Part shown: piece by piece, positions 26,544-35,945 of the stretch
Layout of the letters: every line of letters begins with the position of its first letter
Numbering within the stretch: the stretch's first letter is position 1
Source: Hydrogenophaga sp.
Lineage (GTDB): Bacteria; Pseudomonadota; Gammaproteobacteria; Burkholderiales; Burkholderiaceae_C
Direction: 5' to 3'
DNA: 64,000 bases
NCBI RefSeq assembly: GCF_019635465.1
Contig: NZ_JAHBZK010000012.1
Span: 62,001 to 126,000, forward strand
Notes under the pieces: model-generated
Database searches by the model: none
The model's input: only the letters and a program-made list of their open reading frames with translations
What the model was told of the DNA's origin: nothing
Program-made: the position numbers and the translations under genes

Positions 26544-26679
26544 GGTGTAGATCCAGAGGCTGAAGAAGGCGCGGATTGTCGCATGCGGGTCACCGACGCC
26601 GGCTTGCCGCGCGGTGGATCGGCGCGCCCTTTGGTCTGCGGGTGGCACAGTGTGGTGCATTCGAAACCCGGAGACTCCC

Positions 26680-27273
26680 ATGCCCCGATTGGCGCCCCTG
26701 CCCCCCGAAACCACGCCCGAGCTCAAACCCCACTTCGACTTCTTTCTGGGCACCCTGGGCTTCACGCCCAACAGCGTGCTGACCATGCAGCGGCGCCCGA
26801 AGCTGGCGCAGGCGCTGGCGGTGCTCAACGCTGCCGTGATGGACCCTGAGAGTGATGTCGATCTGGGTTTTCGCCGCCTGATCGGCCACGTCGTGAGTCA
26901 GGTTTCGGGCTGCCGCTACTGCCAGGCGCACACGCTGCTGGGGGCCAAGAACTTCGGCGTGAGCGAGGCCAAGCTGGCCGACATCTGGACCTTCGCCAGC
27001 AGCCCGCACTACAGCGAGCGCGAACGCCTGGCCCTGGACTTTGCGCTGGCCGCGGCGAGCCAGCCCAATGCGGTGACGGACGAGCAGTTCGTTGAACTGC
27101 AGCGCCACTGGAGCGATGGCGAGATCGTCGAGATCCTGGGCGTGGTGGCCATGTTCGCCTTTCTCAACCGCTGGAACGACACCATGGCCACGCCGCTGGA
27201 GGCGGTGCCGACCGCAGTGGCTGAGCGCGCGCTGGGCGCGCAAGGCTGGACGCCGGGCAAGCACGGCGCATGA
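26680..27273 (+). CDS. AhpD-like carboxymuconolactone decarboxylase family protein
   Basis: A 197-residue all-helical protein with the AhpD-type redox motif SGCRYCQAH (CxxC plus His), typical of alkylhydroperoxidase-like members and not of true lactone decarboxylases. It probably acts in peroxide detoxification or as a small-molecule redox enzyme; the substrate is unknown. The ATG at 26680 starts the conserved part. It is a lone plus-strand gene between two minus-strand genes. Confidence 0.85.
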   Translation: MPRLAPLPPETTPELKPHFDFFLGTLGFTPNSVLTMQRRPKLAQALAVLNAAVMDPESDVDLGFRRLIGHVVSQVSGCRYCQAHTLLGAKNFGVSEAKLADIWTFASSPHYSERERLALDFALAAASQPNAVTDEQFVELQRHWSDGEIVEILGVVAMFAFLNRWNDTMATPLEAVPTAVAERALGAQGWTPGKHGA

Positions 27274-27300
27274 ACCGGCGCATTCACCGGCGCGGGCAGC

Positions 27301-27861
27301 TCACTTCCAGCGCACGGGCTCCAGGCTGACGCTGCCACGCTCGCCACTGAGCGTGAGCACGCCCTCCAGCACCGTGGCCTGCAACTGCATGCTGCGTTCG
27401 GCCAGTTCGACCAGGGCTTGCGCGCTGTCGGCGCTCAGGCGCCAGACCTGCAGCCGCTCAAGGCGCGAAAGCTTTCCTTCGATGCCACGCCACCAGACCT
27501 CGGCGGCGGGGCCGTAGGCGTAGACGCGTACGGCGTCGGCCTGGCTGCAGGCTTTGCTCAGGGGTTTGTCCTCGGGCTGGCCCACCTCGACCCACAGGCG
27601 CTTGCGGCCGGTGAAGTCGGTGAGGTGCAGGTCCGGGTCGTCGGGGTCCGACAGGCCGGCGCCGAAGGCAAGCGTGCCGTCACCGTTGCAGGTGTCGACC
27701 AGTTCGTGCGCGTTCAGCGCCAGTGCGACCAGCCGCACCATCATGCGTTCGTCGGTCTCGCTCGGGTGGCGCGCCAGCGTCAGGGCGTGGTCGGCGTAGT
27801 AGCCGTGGTCGATGTCGGCGATCTGCAGGTTTGCCTTGAAGATGGTGGACTTTAGGGCCAT
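27301..27861 (-). CDS. yaeQ: YaeQ family protein
   Basis: 186 residues with the YaeQ pattern ALKSTIFKANLQIADIDHGY, ERMMVRLVALALNA and GRKRLWVEVGQPE. YaeQ proteins have a PD-(D/E)xK nuclease-like fold, but their biological role is unsettled. The ATG at 27861 fits the family length. tRNA-Met and its terminator lie upstream. Confidence 0.92.
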   Translation of the reverse strand: MALKSTIFKANLQIADIDHGYYADHALTLARHPSETDERMMVRLVALALNAHELVDTCNGDGTLAFGAGLSDPDDPDLHLTDFTGRKRLWVEVGQPEDKPLSKACSQADAVRVYAYGPAAEVWWRGIEGKLSRLERLQVWRLSADSAQALVELAERSMQLQATVLEGVLTLSGERGSVSLEPVRWK

Positions 27862-27910
27862 GGGCGTTTTGCGTGTGGCGTGTGGCGTTGAGCGAAGCAG
27901 ACGGGCAATG

Positions 27911-27941
27911 AAAAAGGCGGGCTCCGTTGCCGGAGCCCGCC
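27911..27941 (-). terminator. Rho-independent terminator after tRNA-Met
   Basis: An 11-bp perfect stem (GGCGGGCTCCG / CGGAGCCCGCC, 27916-27926 with 27931-27941) with loop GCAA on the minus strand is followed by five T. It begins 8 bases beyond the tRNA 3' end. Confidence 0.9.
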
Positions 27942-27948
27942 TCGAATC

Positions 27949-28025
27949 TGGTGGCGATAGGTGGACTTGAACCACCGACATCAGCATTATGAATGCTGCG
28001 CTCTAACCAACTGAGCTATATCGCC
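27949..28025 (-). tRNA. tRNA-Met (anticodon CAT), elongator type
   Basis: The minus strand gives a 77-base cloverleaf with acceptor GGCGATA/TATCGCC and encoded CCA. The D-arm is GCTCAGTTGGTTAGAGC. The anticodon stem is GCATT-CATAATGC with anticodon CAT, and the T-arm is GTGGTTCAAGTCCAC. The perfect G-C first pair excludes initiator tRNA. An Ile(CAU, lysidine) identity is less likely because the anticodon arm matches betaproteobacterial elongator tRNA-Met. Confidence 0.93.
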
Positions 28026-28068
28026 GAAGCCGCGCATTATAGCCAGAATCTGACAGCCGCCGGCGACA

Positions 28069-28851
<783 letters not shown>

Positions 28852-28887
28852 GGAATCTCCTCGGGGGGTTTCGGGTTCAGGCGGGCA

Positions 28888-28893
28888 CTATAG
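28888..28893 (-). promoter_or_regulatory. -10 candidate for the enoyl-CoA hydratase gene
   Basis: TATAGT on the minus strand lies about 37 bases before the ATG. The -35 region would fall next to the PaaR-like palindrome, so a bound repressor would block it. The -35 itself is weak. Confidence 0.45.
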
Positions 28894-28911
28894 CGGTCCG
28901 ATATGCGGGAA

Positions 28912-28943
28912 ACCATTAGCCGACCGATCGGTTGGTTAATGGT
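28912..28943. promoter_or_regulatory. PaaR-like TetR operator between divergent phenylacetate genes
   Basis: A 32-base palindrome is centred on CCGATCGG. The left arm ACCATTAGCCGACCGA and the complement of the right arm ACCATTAACCAACCGA agree at 14 of 16 positions. The core ACCGATCGGT resembles TetR-family PaaR sites of betaproteobacteria (family knowledge). It could control both the hydratase and paaGIK. No tetR-type gene is in the window. Confidence 0.75.
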
Positions 28944-28979
28944 AAATTGCCCGCCAACGCCACCCACCGAGGAGACACG

Positions 28980-29774
28980 ATGAGCGACACCACTGTGGTG
29001 TACGAAGAACGCGGGGCCGTGGCCCTGCTCACGCTCAACCGGCCGGACGCGCTCAACAGCTTCACGCGGGCCATGCACCGCGACCTGTGGGCCGCGCTCG
29101 ACCAGGCCGAGGGCAATGCCGCGATCCGCGCACTGGTCATCACCGGTGCCGGCCGCGGCTTCTGCGCCGGCGCCGATCTGGCCGAGTTCGACTTCGAGCC
29201 CGGCCCCGACCTGGTCGCCCGCGCCGACCCCGGGCCGGTCATCGAGCAGGCCTTCAATCCCAGCGCGCGCCGGCTGATGAAACTGCGCATGCCCACCATC
29301 GCGGCCGTCAATGGCGTCGCCGCCGGTGCCGGTGCGTCGCTGGCCATGTGCTGCGACATCGCCATTGCCGCACCGGGCGCGAGCTTCATTCAGGCCTTCA
29401 GCAAGATCGGCCTGATCCCGGACGCTGGCGGCAGCTGGTTGCTGGTCGAGCGGCTGGGTCTGGCGCGCGCCATGGCGCTGGCCATGACCGGCGACAAGCT
29501 GCCCGCCGCGCAAGCCAGGGAGTGGGGAATGATCTGGGACGTGGCCGAGGACTGTCTGGGTGCATCCATGGCCATGGCCGACAAGCTTGCGGCCATGCCC
29601 ACGCAGGCCCTGGTTGCCACGCGCCACCTGCTGCGCGACGCGGCCACGCGCAGCTTCAATGCGCAGCTCGACGTGGAACGCGACACGCAGTCGGCACTGG
29701 GCCGCACGCACGACTACATCGAAGGCGTGATGGCCTTTCGCGAGAAGCGCCCGGCGCGCTTCAAGGGGCAGTGA
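28980..29774 (+). CDS. paaG: 2-(1,2-epoxy-1,2-dihydrophenyl)acetyl-CoA isomerase
   Basis: PaaG isomerises the ring-epoxide of phenylacetyl-CoA to the oxepin-CoA in aerobic phenylacetate degradation. It is a crotonase-fold protein of 264 residues with the PaaG-type stretch SFIQAFSKIGLIPDAGGSWL, where ordinary hydratases have a Glu. The ATG at 28980 is preceded by GAGGAG. It heads the paaG-paaI-paaK operon; its stop overlaps the paaI start (TGATG). Confidence 0.92.
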   Translation: MSDTTVVYEERGAVALLTLNRPDALNSFTRAMHRDLWAALDQAEGNAAIRALVITGAGRGFCAGADLAEFDFEPGPDLVARADPGPVIEQAFNPSARRLMKLRMPTIAAVNGVAAGAGASLAMCCDIAIAAPGASFIQAFSKIGLIPDAGGSWLLVERLGLARAMALAMTGDKLPAAQAREWGMIWDVAEDCLGASMAMADKLAAMPTQALVATRHLLRDAATRSFNAQLDVERDTQSALGRTHDYIEGVMAFREKRPARFKGQ

Positions 29775-30214
29775 TGACGCCCCAGGAACGCGCGAAGAAG
29801 GTGGGCGAGACCATGTTCGCCGTCGACACGGCGAGCAAGGACACCATGGGCATGGAGCTGCTCAGCTGCGAGCCGGGGCGGGCGGTCATCCGCATGCCGG
29901 TGCAGCCGCTGCACCTCAACGGGCACCAGATCTGCCACGGCGGCTTCATCTTCACCCTGGCCGATTCGACCTTTGCCTTTGCCTGCAACAGCCACAACCG
30001 CAACACGGTGGCGGCGGGCTGCAGCATCGAATTCCTGCGACCGGCGCACGCGGGCGACGTACTCACCTGTGAAGGGGTCGAGCAGACCCTGTCGGGCCGC
30101 CACGGCATCTACGACATGAAGGTCACCAACCAGCGCGGGGAGGTGGTGGCCATGTTCCGCGGCAAGAGCGCGCAGATCCCCGGCACCGTGTTTCCCGAAG
30201 AGAGCCCGTCATGA
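29774..30214 (+). CDS. paaI: Hotdog-fold thioesterase PaaI
   Basis: A 146-residue acyl-CoA thioesterase that rescues CoA from dead-end phenylacetate intermediates. It has the family motif QICHGGFIFTLADSTFAFACN with the catalytic Asp in LAD. It starts in the TGATG overlap with paaG and ends in an ATGA overlap with paaK, indicating translational coupling. Confidence 0.94.
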   Translation: MTPQERAKKVGETMFAVDTASKDTMGMELLSCEPGRAVIRMPVQPLHLNGHQICHGGFIFTLADSTFAFACNSHNRNTVAAGCSIEFLRPAHAGDVLTCEGVEQTLSGRHGIYDMKVTNQRGEVVAMFRGKSAQIPGTVFPEESPS

Positions 30215-31506
30215 GCCACTTTCCCCTTGAGCCGATCGAAAAGGCCAGCGTTGACGAACTGCGTGCCCTGCAGTTCAAGCGCCTGCGCGCCACGCTGCAG
30301 CACGCCTACGCCAATTCGCCCGTCTACCGCGCCAAGTTCGACGCCGCCGACGTGCACCCCGACGATTGCCACAGCCTGGCCGACCTGGCGAAGTTTCCCT
30401 TCACCACCAAGGCCGACCTGCGTGAGAACTACCCCTTTGGCATGTTCGCCGTGCCGCGCGAGCGCTGCGCACGCATCCACGCCAGCAGCGGCACCACCGG
30501 CAAGCCCACGGTGGTGGGCTACACCGCGCGCGACATCGACACCTGGGCCTCGCTGGTGGCGCGCAGCGTGCGCGCCAGCGGCGCGCGACCGGGCGACATG
30601 GTGCACGTGAGTTATGGCTACGGCCTGTTCACCGGCGGCCTGGGTGCGCACTATGGCGCCGAGAGGCTGGGGCTCACGGTGGTGCCCTTTGGCGGCGGTC
30701 AGACCGAGCGGCAGGTGCAGCTCATCCAGGACTTCCGCCCCGACATCATCATGGTCACGCCCAGCTACATGCTGGCCATTGCCGACGAGTTCGAGCGCCA
30801 GGGGCTGGACCCGCGCGAGAGCAGCCTGCGCATCGGCATCTTCGGCGCCGAGCCCTGGACCAACGACATGCGCAAGGCGATCGAGCAGCGCATGGGCATC
30901 GACGCAGTCGACATCTACGGCCTGAGCGAGGTGATGGGGCCGGGCGTGGCCAACGAGTGCGTGGAGACCAAGGACGGCCCCACCATCTGGGAGGACCACT
31001 TCTACCCCGAGATCATCGACCCCGAGACCGGGCAGGTGCTGCCCGATGGCGAGCTGGGTGAGTTGGTGTTCACCAGCCTGACCAAGGAGGCGCTGCCCAT
31101 CATCCGCTACCGCACGCGCGACCTGACCCGGCTGCTGCCCGGCACCGCGCGCACCATGCGGCGCATGGAGAAGATCACCGGGCGCAGCGACGACATGATG
31201 ATCGTGCGCGGCGTCAACGTGTTTCCCACCCAGATCGAGGAGCTCATCCTCAAGCAGCCCGCACTCACTGCGCACTACCAGTGCGTGCTCACGCGCGAAG
31301 GCCCGATGGACTGTCTGAGCGTGCGGGTGGAAACCCGCCCCGGGCTGGACCCGCAGTCGCCCGAGGCCAAGGCCGCGGCGCGCGCGCTGCAGCACGACGT
31401 CAAGGTGTTCGTGGGCAGCAGCATCGAGGTTGAGCTGCGGCCCGAGGGCAGCGTCGAGCGCAGCCAGGGCAAGGCCAAGCGGGTTGTGGACCAGCGGCCA
31501 CGCTGA
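30211..31506 (+). CDS. paaK: Phenylacetate-CoA ligase
   Basis: The enzyme activates phenylacetate with ATP and CoA, the entry step of the pathway. Its 431 residues carry the AMP-binding motif SSGTTGKPTVVGYT, the DIYGLSEVMGPG adenine site and the C-terminal YRTRDLTRLLPG hinge. The start overlaps paaI by 4 bases. The ring-epoxidase genes paaABCDE are not in the window, so the pathway is split across the genome or lies elsewhere. Confidence 0.96.
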   Translation: MSHFPLEPIEKASVDELRALQFKRLRATLQHAYANSPVYRAKFDAADVHPDDCHSLADLAKFPFTTKADLRENYPFGMFAVPRERCARIHASSGTTGKPTVVGYTARDIDTWASLVARSVRASGARPGDMVHVSYGYGLFTGGLGAHYGAERLGLTVVPFGGGQTERQVQLIQDFRPDIIMVTPSYMLAIADEFERQGLDPRESSLRIGIFGAEPWTNDMRKAIEQRMGIDAVDIYGLSEVMGPGVANECVETKDGPTIWEDHFYPEIIDPETGQVLPDGELGELVFTSLTKEALPIIRYRTRDLTRLLPGTARTMRRMEKITGRSDDMMIVRGVNVFPTQIEELILKQPALTAHYQCVLTREGPMDCLSVRVETRPGLDPQSPEAKAAARALQHDVKVFVGSSIEVELRPEGSVERSQGKAKRVVDQRPR

Positions 31507-31558
31507 GGGCGCGTCCGTGCGGCCCGGCGTGACGCCTGTCACCTGCGCGGCCGTCACT

Positions 31559-31589
31559 GGGGTCAAACCCGGTGTTGACGATTGACCCC
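31559..31589. repeat. Inverted repeat around the -35 of the unknown gene at 31625
   Basis: Arms GGGGTCAA (31559-31566) and TTGACCCC (31582-31589) are separated by 15 bases and bracket a candidate -35 (TTGACG, 31575-31580). It is a possible operator. It could instead be a weak hairpin after paaK. Confidence 0.45.
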
Positions 31590-31602
31590 CTGTGGCTACA
31601 GT
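31575..31602 (+). promoter_or_regulatory. Candidate sigma-70 promoter for the unknown gene at 31625
   Basis: TTGACG (31575-31580) and TACAGT (31597-31602) are separated by 16 bases. Transcription would begin near 31609, which argues for the ATG at 31625 over an upstream GTG at 31592. Confidence 0.5.
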
Positions 31603-31624
31603 CGCGCGCAAAGGTTGGGATGCG

Positions 31625-32137
31625 ATGGACACACAAACCGTCTTTGTGAAGACCGATCAGGGCCGTGAGGCGTTGACGAGTCGCCCGCCCGGGTTGGGCC
31701 CGCGCCTGCGCTCGCTGCTCATCATGGTCGACGGCAAGCGCACCGTGGGCGATCTGGACAAGCTGCTGGGCGGCGAGGGCGCCTCGCTGCCCTTGCTCGA
31801 GTCATTGGCCGAACAAGGTTGGGTCACGGCCATGGTGGTGTCCACACCCGAGGCGTTCAGCGCCCCCGTGGACCAGCGGGTCATCGAAACCCTGCCGCCC
31901 CCACTGGCCGAAGACCTGCTGCCCTTTGGCGAGGCACGCCGCCTGGTGGCGCGCTTCATCAACGATCAGCTGGGGCCGATGGGCGAGACCCTGGCCATCA
32001 AAGTCGAGGGCTGCAAGAACCCCGGCGACCTGCAGGCGCTGCTGCCACGTATTCGCGACGTGCTGCTCAACATGAAAAACACGGCCGCTGCCGCCCAGTT
32101 CGACGTGGACGTGGCGCCGCGTCTGCCGCTGGTCTGA
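31625..32137 (+). CDS. Protein of unknown function
   Basis: 170 residues, no signal peptide or membrane segment. The N-terminal half looks like a small helical or winged-helix fold (LLIMVDGKRTVGDLDKLLGG ... LESLAEQGWV). The second half is predicted helical (EARRLVARFINDQLGPMGET). I recognise no catalytic motif or family. It stands alone on the plus strand between paaK and convergent minus-strand genes, and it has a plausible promoter of its own. Similar "GKRTVGDL" segments occur in regulators, but this is only a resemblance. Confidence 0.65.
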   Translation: MDTQTVFVKTDQGREALTSRPPGLGPRLRSLLIMVDGKRTVGDLDKLLGGEGASLPLLESLAEQGWVTAMVVSTPEAFSAPVDQRVIETLPPPLAEDLLPFGEARRLVARFINDQLGPMGETLAIKVEGCKNPGDLQALLPRIRDVLLNMKNTAAAAQFDVDVAPRLPLV

Positions 32138-32149
32138 GCCCGGCAGCGC

Positions 32150-33952
32150 TCAGCCGAGCCAGCCGGCCAGCAAGGTGGCGTCGCCCACGGTGACGCGCTG
32201 GCTGTGCTGCACCGCCGGCCATTGCAGCGCCAGGCGCAGCAACTGCCGGTCACGCGCCACCAGGGCGGTGAGCTGGGTGCGTTCGCCGCGCATCGCCTGC
32301 ACGTCGTCCAGGCGCTGAACGCGCCAGGCTTCGGGCGCCTGCCCACGTCGCGCGGGCGCAAACTCCACGCCCAGCCATTCGTCACCGGCCGCAAAGCCCG
32401 CCCGCTCGGCGGCACCATCGCGCAGCACCGTCTTGATGGTGAGCGAGCCGCCGGCCTCACCCACGCGCAGACCCAGCTGCTGCGCCAGCGGCGCCGGGTC
32501 TTGCTGCACACGCGCGCCCAGGGCCGGCAGCAAGGTGTCGGTGGGCAGCCCGCCGGTGCCGTGCACCCAGGCGTCCAGTTCCTTGTCGAATGAGCGCTTG
32601 CCGACCTCGCGCAGCACGCGGCGGACGTCGCTTTCCTTCATGGGCCCGCCGGCACAGCGTTGCCACAGCGCGCGCATCACGTCGTCGAGCGAGCCGTGGC
32701 CATCGCGGCGCAGGGTCAGGTCCAGGCACAGGGCCACCAGCGAACCCTTGGTGTAGTAGCTCACTGTGGCGTTGGGCGTGTTCTCGCCCATGCGGTAGTA
32801 CTTGACCCACGCGTCAAAGCTGGCCTGCGCCACCGATTGCAGTTGCCGTCCCGGCGTCTGGGCCACCTGGTTCAGGGTCTTGGTGACCAGGTGCAGGTAG
32901 GTGCCGTCGTCGATCAGGCCGGCGCGGCGCAAAAACAGGTCGTCGTAGTAGCTGGTGAAGCCTTCGAAGAACCACAGCAGCTCGGTGTGGTTCTCGCGGT
33001 CGTAGTCGTAGCGCGCGAATTCGGCCGGGCGCAAGCGCTTGACGTTCCAGGTGTGGAAGTACTCGTGGCTGATGAGGCCAAGCAGCGTGGTGTAGCCATC
33101 GGTGGCTTTCAGCGCCGCGGGCTTGGCGCCTGGCGCCCGCAGCGCGGGCAGCTCGTTGCGCTGGCAGATCAGCGCGGTGCTGTTGCGGTGCTCCAGACCG
33201 CCATAACCCTCGCCACTGGCGTGCAGCATGAAGACGTAGCGCTCGAAGGGGGGCGCCCCGTCGCCGTGCCAGAAGGCGATCTGCGTGTCGCAGATGCGCC
33301 GGGTGTCTTCGATCAGCCGGTCCATGTCGACCCAGGCGCCCGCGCCGGTGATCACGAAGCGGTGCGGCACACCGCCGGCAACAAACTCGGCGCTCAGCAA
33401 GTGGCCGAAGGTGACCGGGCCATCGGCCAGTTCGTCGTAGTCGGCCGCCACGTAGCGGCCCCAGCCGCGCGCGTCCACGCGTTGTGGGCGCAGCCCGGTG
33501 GCCAGCGTCCAGTCCTCCGGCAGTCCTTTGTCGGACACGTCCAGCGCATGCGGCTGGTCTTCCTGTCCCAGCACGCGCAGGCAGGTGCTGGTGGCGTTGA
33601 AGAAGCCGCGCGTGGCGTCCAGCCAGGCGGTGCGCACCGAGGCGTCGAGCGCGTAGATCTCGTAGTGCAGCGTGAGCGGCTGGTTGGCCTCGCACTCGGC
33701 CTGCCAGCGGTGTTTGTCGAGCTGCTTGAGCGCGACCGACCGGCCGCCCTGACGGGCCCGCAGGCCCTGCAGATGCTGCGAGAACTCGCGCACCAGGTAG
33801 CTGCCCGGAATCCACACCGGCAAGGCAAAGCGTTGGCGCCGGGCCGGCCGGCTGACCTGCAGCGTCACGGCGAACAGGTGCGCGTGAAGGTCGCGAATCT
33901 CGACGCGGAACTGGATGGCGGGTGGGGCGGCGCGGCGTCGGGTGGTCGCCAT
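32150..33952 (-). CDS. M61-family metallopeptidase (glycyl aminopeptidase-like) with PDZ domain
   Basis: A 600-residue protein. The beta-rich N-terminal domain (LPVWIPGSYLVREFSQHLQ) is typical of M61. The zinc motif HEYFH (HExxH) lies near residue 290 within GLISHEYFHTWNVKRLRP. The PDZ-like C-terminal domain is GLRVGEAGGSLTIKTVLRDG. The ATG at 33952 lies 2 bases past the dsbC stop. No signal sequence is evident. Such enzymes trim glycine or alanine from peptides (family knowledge). Confidence 0.92.
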   Translation of the reverse strand: MATTRRRAAPPAIQFRVEIRDLHAHLFAVTLQVSRPARRQRFALPVWIPGSYLVREFSQHLQGLRARQGGRSVALKQLDKHRWQAECEANQPLTLHYEIYALDASVRTAWLDATRGFFNATSTCLRVLGQEDQPHALDVSDKGLPEDWTLATGLRPQRVDARGWGRYVAADYDELADGPVTFGHLLSAEFVAGGVPHRFVITGAGAWVDMDRLIEDTRRICDTQIAFWHGDGAPPFERYVFMLHASGEGYGGLEHRNSTALICQRNELPALRAPGAKPAALKATDGYTTLLGLISHEYFHTWNVKRLRPAEFARYDYDRENHTELLWFFEGFTSYYDDLFLRRAGLIDDGTYLHLVTKTLNQVAQTPGRQLQSVAQASFDAWVKYYRMGENTPNATVSYYTKGSLVALCLDLTLRRDGHGSLDDVMRALWQRCAGGPMKESDVRRVLREVGKRSFDKELDAWVHGTGGLPTDTLLPALGARVQQDPAPLAQQLGLRVGEAGGSLTIKTVLRDGAAERAGFAAGDEWLGVEFAPARRGQAPEAWRVQRLDDVQAMRGERTQLTALVARDRQLLRLALQWPAVQHSQRVTVGDATLLAGWLG

Positions 33953-33954
33953 GG

Positions 33955-34671
33955 TCAGCGCGGCTTGGCGTCTTGCAGCAAGGCTTCCAGGCGCTCGGCC
34001 GGCACATAGCCCGGCGCGCGCTTGTCGTTGACGAAGATCAGCGTCGGCGTGCCGTTGATGCCGCGACTGGCGGCCAGCTGGCTGTTGCGCTCGATGGCGG
34101 CGACGTCGCACTTGGCCTCGGCGGGCGGGTTCTGGTTGAGCATCCAGTCGCTGTAGGTCTTGGCGCGGTCCTTGGCGCACCAGATGCGGTGCGACTTGTC
34201 GACCGAATCCGGCCCCAGCACCGGGATCAGGAACACATGGATGGTCACGTCGTCGATGCGGGTGAGCTCCTGGTGCAGTTTCTTGCAATAGCCGCAGTTC
34301 GGGTCCTCGAACACCGCCACCTGGCGCGTGCCCTTGCCCTTGACCAGCTTGAAGGAGTCTTTGAAAGGCAGATCCTTGAAGGCGATGGCGTTGAGCTTTT
34401 CGGTGCGCGCCTCGGTCAGGTTGACCTTGTTTTTGGTGTCGATCAGCGGGCCGCCCAGCACGTAGGTGCCGGCGTCGTCGGTGTAGAGCAGCTGGTTGCC
34501 GCTCAGGCGGACTTCCCACAGGCCGGGGAAGGGCGTCTTGGTGACTTCCTCGATGGGCGGGAAGTTGGGCAGGCGCTCGGCGAGGTTCTTGCGGATGGCC
34601 GCCTCTTGGGCGAACGCGTGCAGGCTCAGCGCGGCAAGCAGGCCCAGGGCCAGGGATCGGATGCGTTTCAT
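33955..34671 (-). CDS. dsbC: Thiol:disulfide interchange protein DsbC
   Basis: A periplasmic disulfide isomerase of 238 residues. The signal peptide (KRIRSLALGLLAALSLHAFA) is followed by the dimerisation domain. The thioredoxin-fold domain has the active site C126-G-Y-C129. The cis-Pro region reads INGTPTLIF. It is coupled to the M61 peptidase gene downstream; both may deal with misfolded proteins. Confidence 0.95.
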   Translation of the reverse strand: MKRIRSLALGLLAALSLHAFAQEAAIRKNLAERLPNFPPIEEVTKTPFPGLWEVRLSGNQLLYTDDAGTYVLGGPLIDTKNKVNLTEARTEKLNAIAFKDLPFKDSFKLVKGKGTRQVAVFEDPNCGYCKKLHQELTRIDDVTIHVFLIPVLGPDSVDKSHRIWCAKDRAKTYSDWMLNQNPPAEAKCDVAAIERNSQLAASRGINGTPTLIFVNDKRAPGYVPAERLEALLQDAKPR

Positions 34672-34709
34672 GATGTGACCCGAGGTCAGGGTATCGGTGG
34701 AAACAGGCC

Positions 34710-35846
34710 TCACAGCGACGAGCCCATGGCCTGTCGCGCGAACCAGCGCTTGAGCGGGCCACTGCGGTCGAACCCGCTGAGCCCCCGGTTGCGCAGCAAC
34801 TGCACCCGGGGATCGTTCAGGCCGAACAAAGAGAATAGGCCGTCGGTGACCAGGGCCATGGCCCGCAGGTCGGCCGCACGGGCCCGCTCGTAGCGTCTGA
34901 GCAGTTTCGGGTCATCAAGTTCGCGCCAGTACTCGCGCGCGTGCAGCACGCGGGCCAGCTCGGCCACGTCGGCCAGGCCCAGGTTGAGCCCCTGGCCGGC
35001 CAGCGGGTGCACAGTGTGGGCCGCGTCGCCGGCCAGCACCACCGTGCCGCCAGGCGACGGCGCGATCCAGCGCTGAGCGCGCGCCAGATTCAGTGGCCAG
35101 GCCTGAGCGGGCGACACCAGCTCCAGCGTGCCGACCGCGTCGCCCGCGCGCGCCTGCACCGCCTCGGCCAGGGCCGCCGGGTCTGCACCCAGCCACTCGT
35201 CCGCTCTGGCGGCAGGCAACGACCAGACGAGTGCGTACTCACATCCTTCCTCGCCGCCGATCGGCAGCAGCGCGACGATGTCGCCCTGCGCAAACCACTG
35301 GTGCGCCACGCCCGCGTGCGGCCGGCTGGCGCGCAGCCGGGCGGCCAGGGCCTTGTGCGGGTAGGGGCGCACATCGGTTTCGATGCCCAGTGACTCGCGC
35401 GTGGCGCTGTGGCGACCTTCGCAGACCACGGTCAGCCGCGCCGGAGGCGCCTCGCCCACGCGCTCGACGCCCCCGGCAAAGCCGATGGCAGCGCTCAGGC
35501 GCTGCTCCAGCGCCGGCACATCGACGATCCAGGTGAGCGCGTCCTGGCCCAGCTCGGCGGCGTCGAAGGCAAGCTGGCCCCCATCGTCGCCACGCACCTG
35601 CATGCGCCGCACCGGGGTGACCGCGCCCGGGGTGTCGTCGGGCCAGGCACGCAGGCCTTGCAGCAGATCGCGCGCCGCCGCGTTGAGGGCGTAGGCGCGC
35701 ACGTCGTGGGGTTTGGGCGCGGCCGGCGGGGCCACCAGGGCCACACGCAATCGGTCTTGCGCCAGCAGCAGGGCCAGGGTCTGGCCCACCACGCCCGCGC
35801 CGCGGATGGCCACGTCGGCGCGTCGGGTCGAGGTGTTCGATGACAT
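34710..35846 (-). CDS. FAD-dependent UbiH/UbiF/VisC-family hydroxylase
   Basis: A 378-residue flavoprotein monooxygenase of the ubiquinone-ring hydroxylase family. It has the N-terminal dinucleotide fold IRGAGVVGQTLALLLA and the signature VLAGDAAHTVHPLAGQGLNLG. Which ring position it hydroxylates cannot be told from the sequence. The start at 35846 gives the normal N-terminus. It is divergent from the MOSC gene with 99 bases between. Confidence 0.9.
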   Translation of the reverse strand: MSSNTSTRRADVAIRGAGVVGQTLALLLAQDRLRVALVAPPAAPKPHDVRAYALNAAARDLLQGLRAWPDDTPGAVTPVRRMQVRGDDGGQLAFDAAELGQDALTWIVDVPALEQRLSAAIGFAGGVERVGEAPPARLTVVCEGRHSATRESLGIETDVRPYPHKALAARLRASRPHAGVAHQWFAQGDIVALLPIGGEEGCEYALVWSLPAARADEWLGADPAALAEAVQARAGDAVGTLELVSPAQAWPLNLARAQRWIAPSPGGTVVLAGDAAHTVHPLAGQGLNLGLADVAELARVLHAREYWRELDDPKLLRRYERARAADLRAMALVTDGLFSLFGLNDPRVQLLRNRGLSGFDRSGPLKRWFARQAMGSSL

Positions 35847-35945
35847 GGGGTGGGATTCTAGGGAGGCGCAGCGCCCGCTGCGCCGGTGCGGGCACAATGC
35901 GCCGCTTTCCCTGCCACCCCTTCCCGGCCCAGCGCCGCGCCACCC

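Noticed and set aside
26642-26658. A sigma-54 promoter candidate (TGGCAC ... TGC) before the AhpD-like gene
   Set aside because: The GG to GC distance is one base too long and the TTGC half is GTGC. Sigma-54 sites are strict about spacing.
27949-28025. tRNA-Ile with CAU anticodon (lysidine type)
   Set aside because: The anticodon arm and acceptor agree with betaproteobacterial elongator tRNA-Met. Ile2 tRNAs have a different acceptor and anticodon stem.
33955-34762. An apparent N-terminal extension that would fuse the M61 peptidase to about 270 extra residues
   Set aside because: The extension is the out-of-frame reading of dsbC. The peptidase has its own ATG at 33952 right after the dsbC stop.
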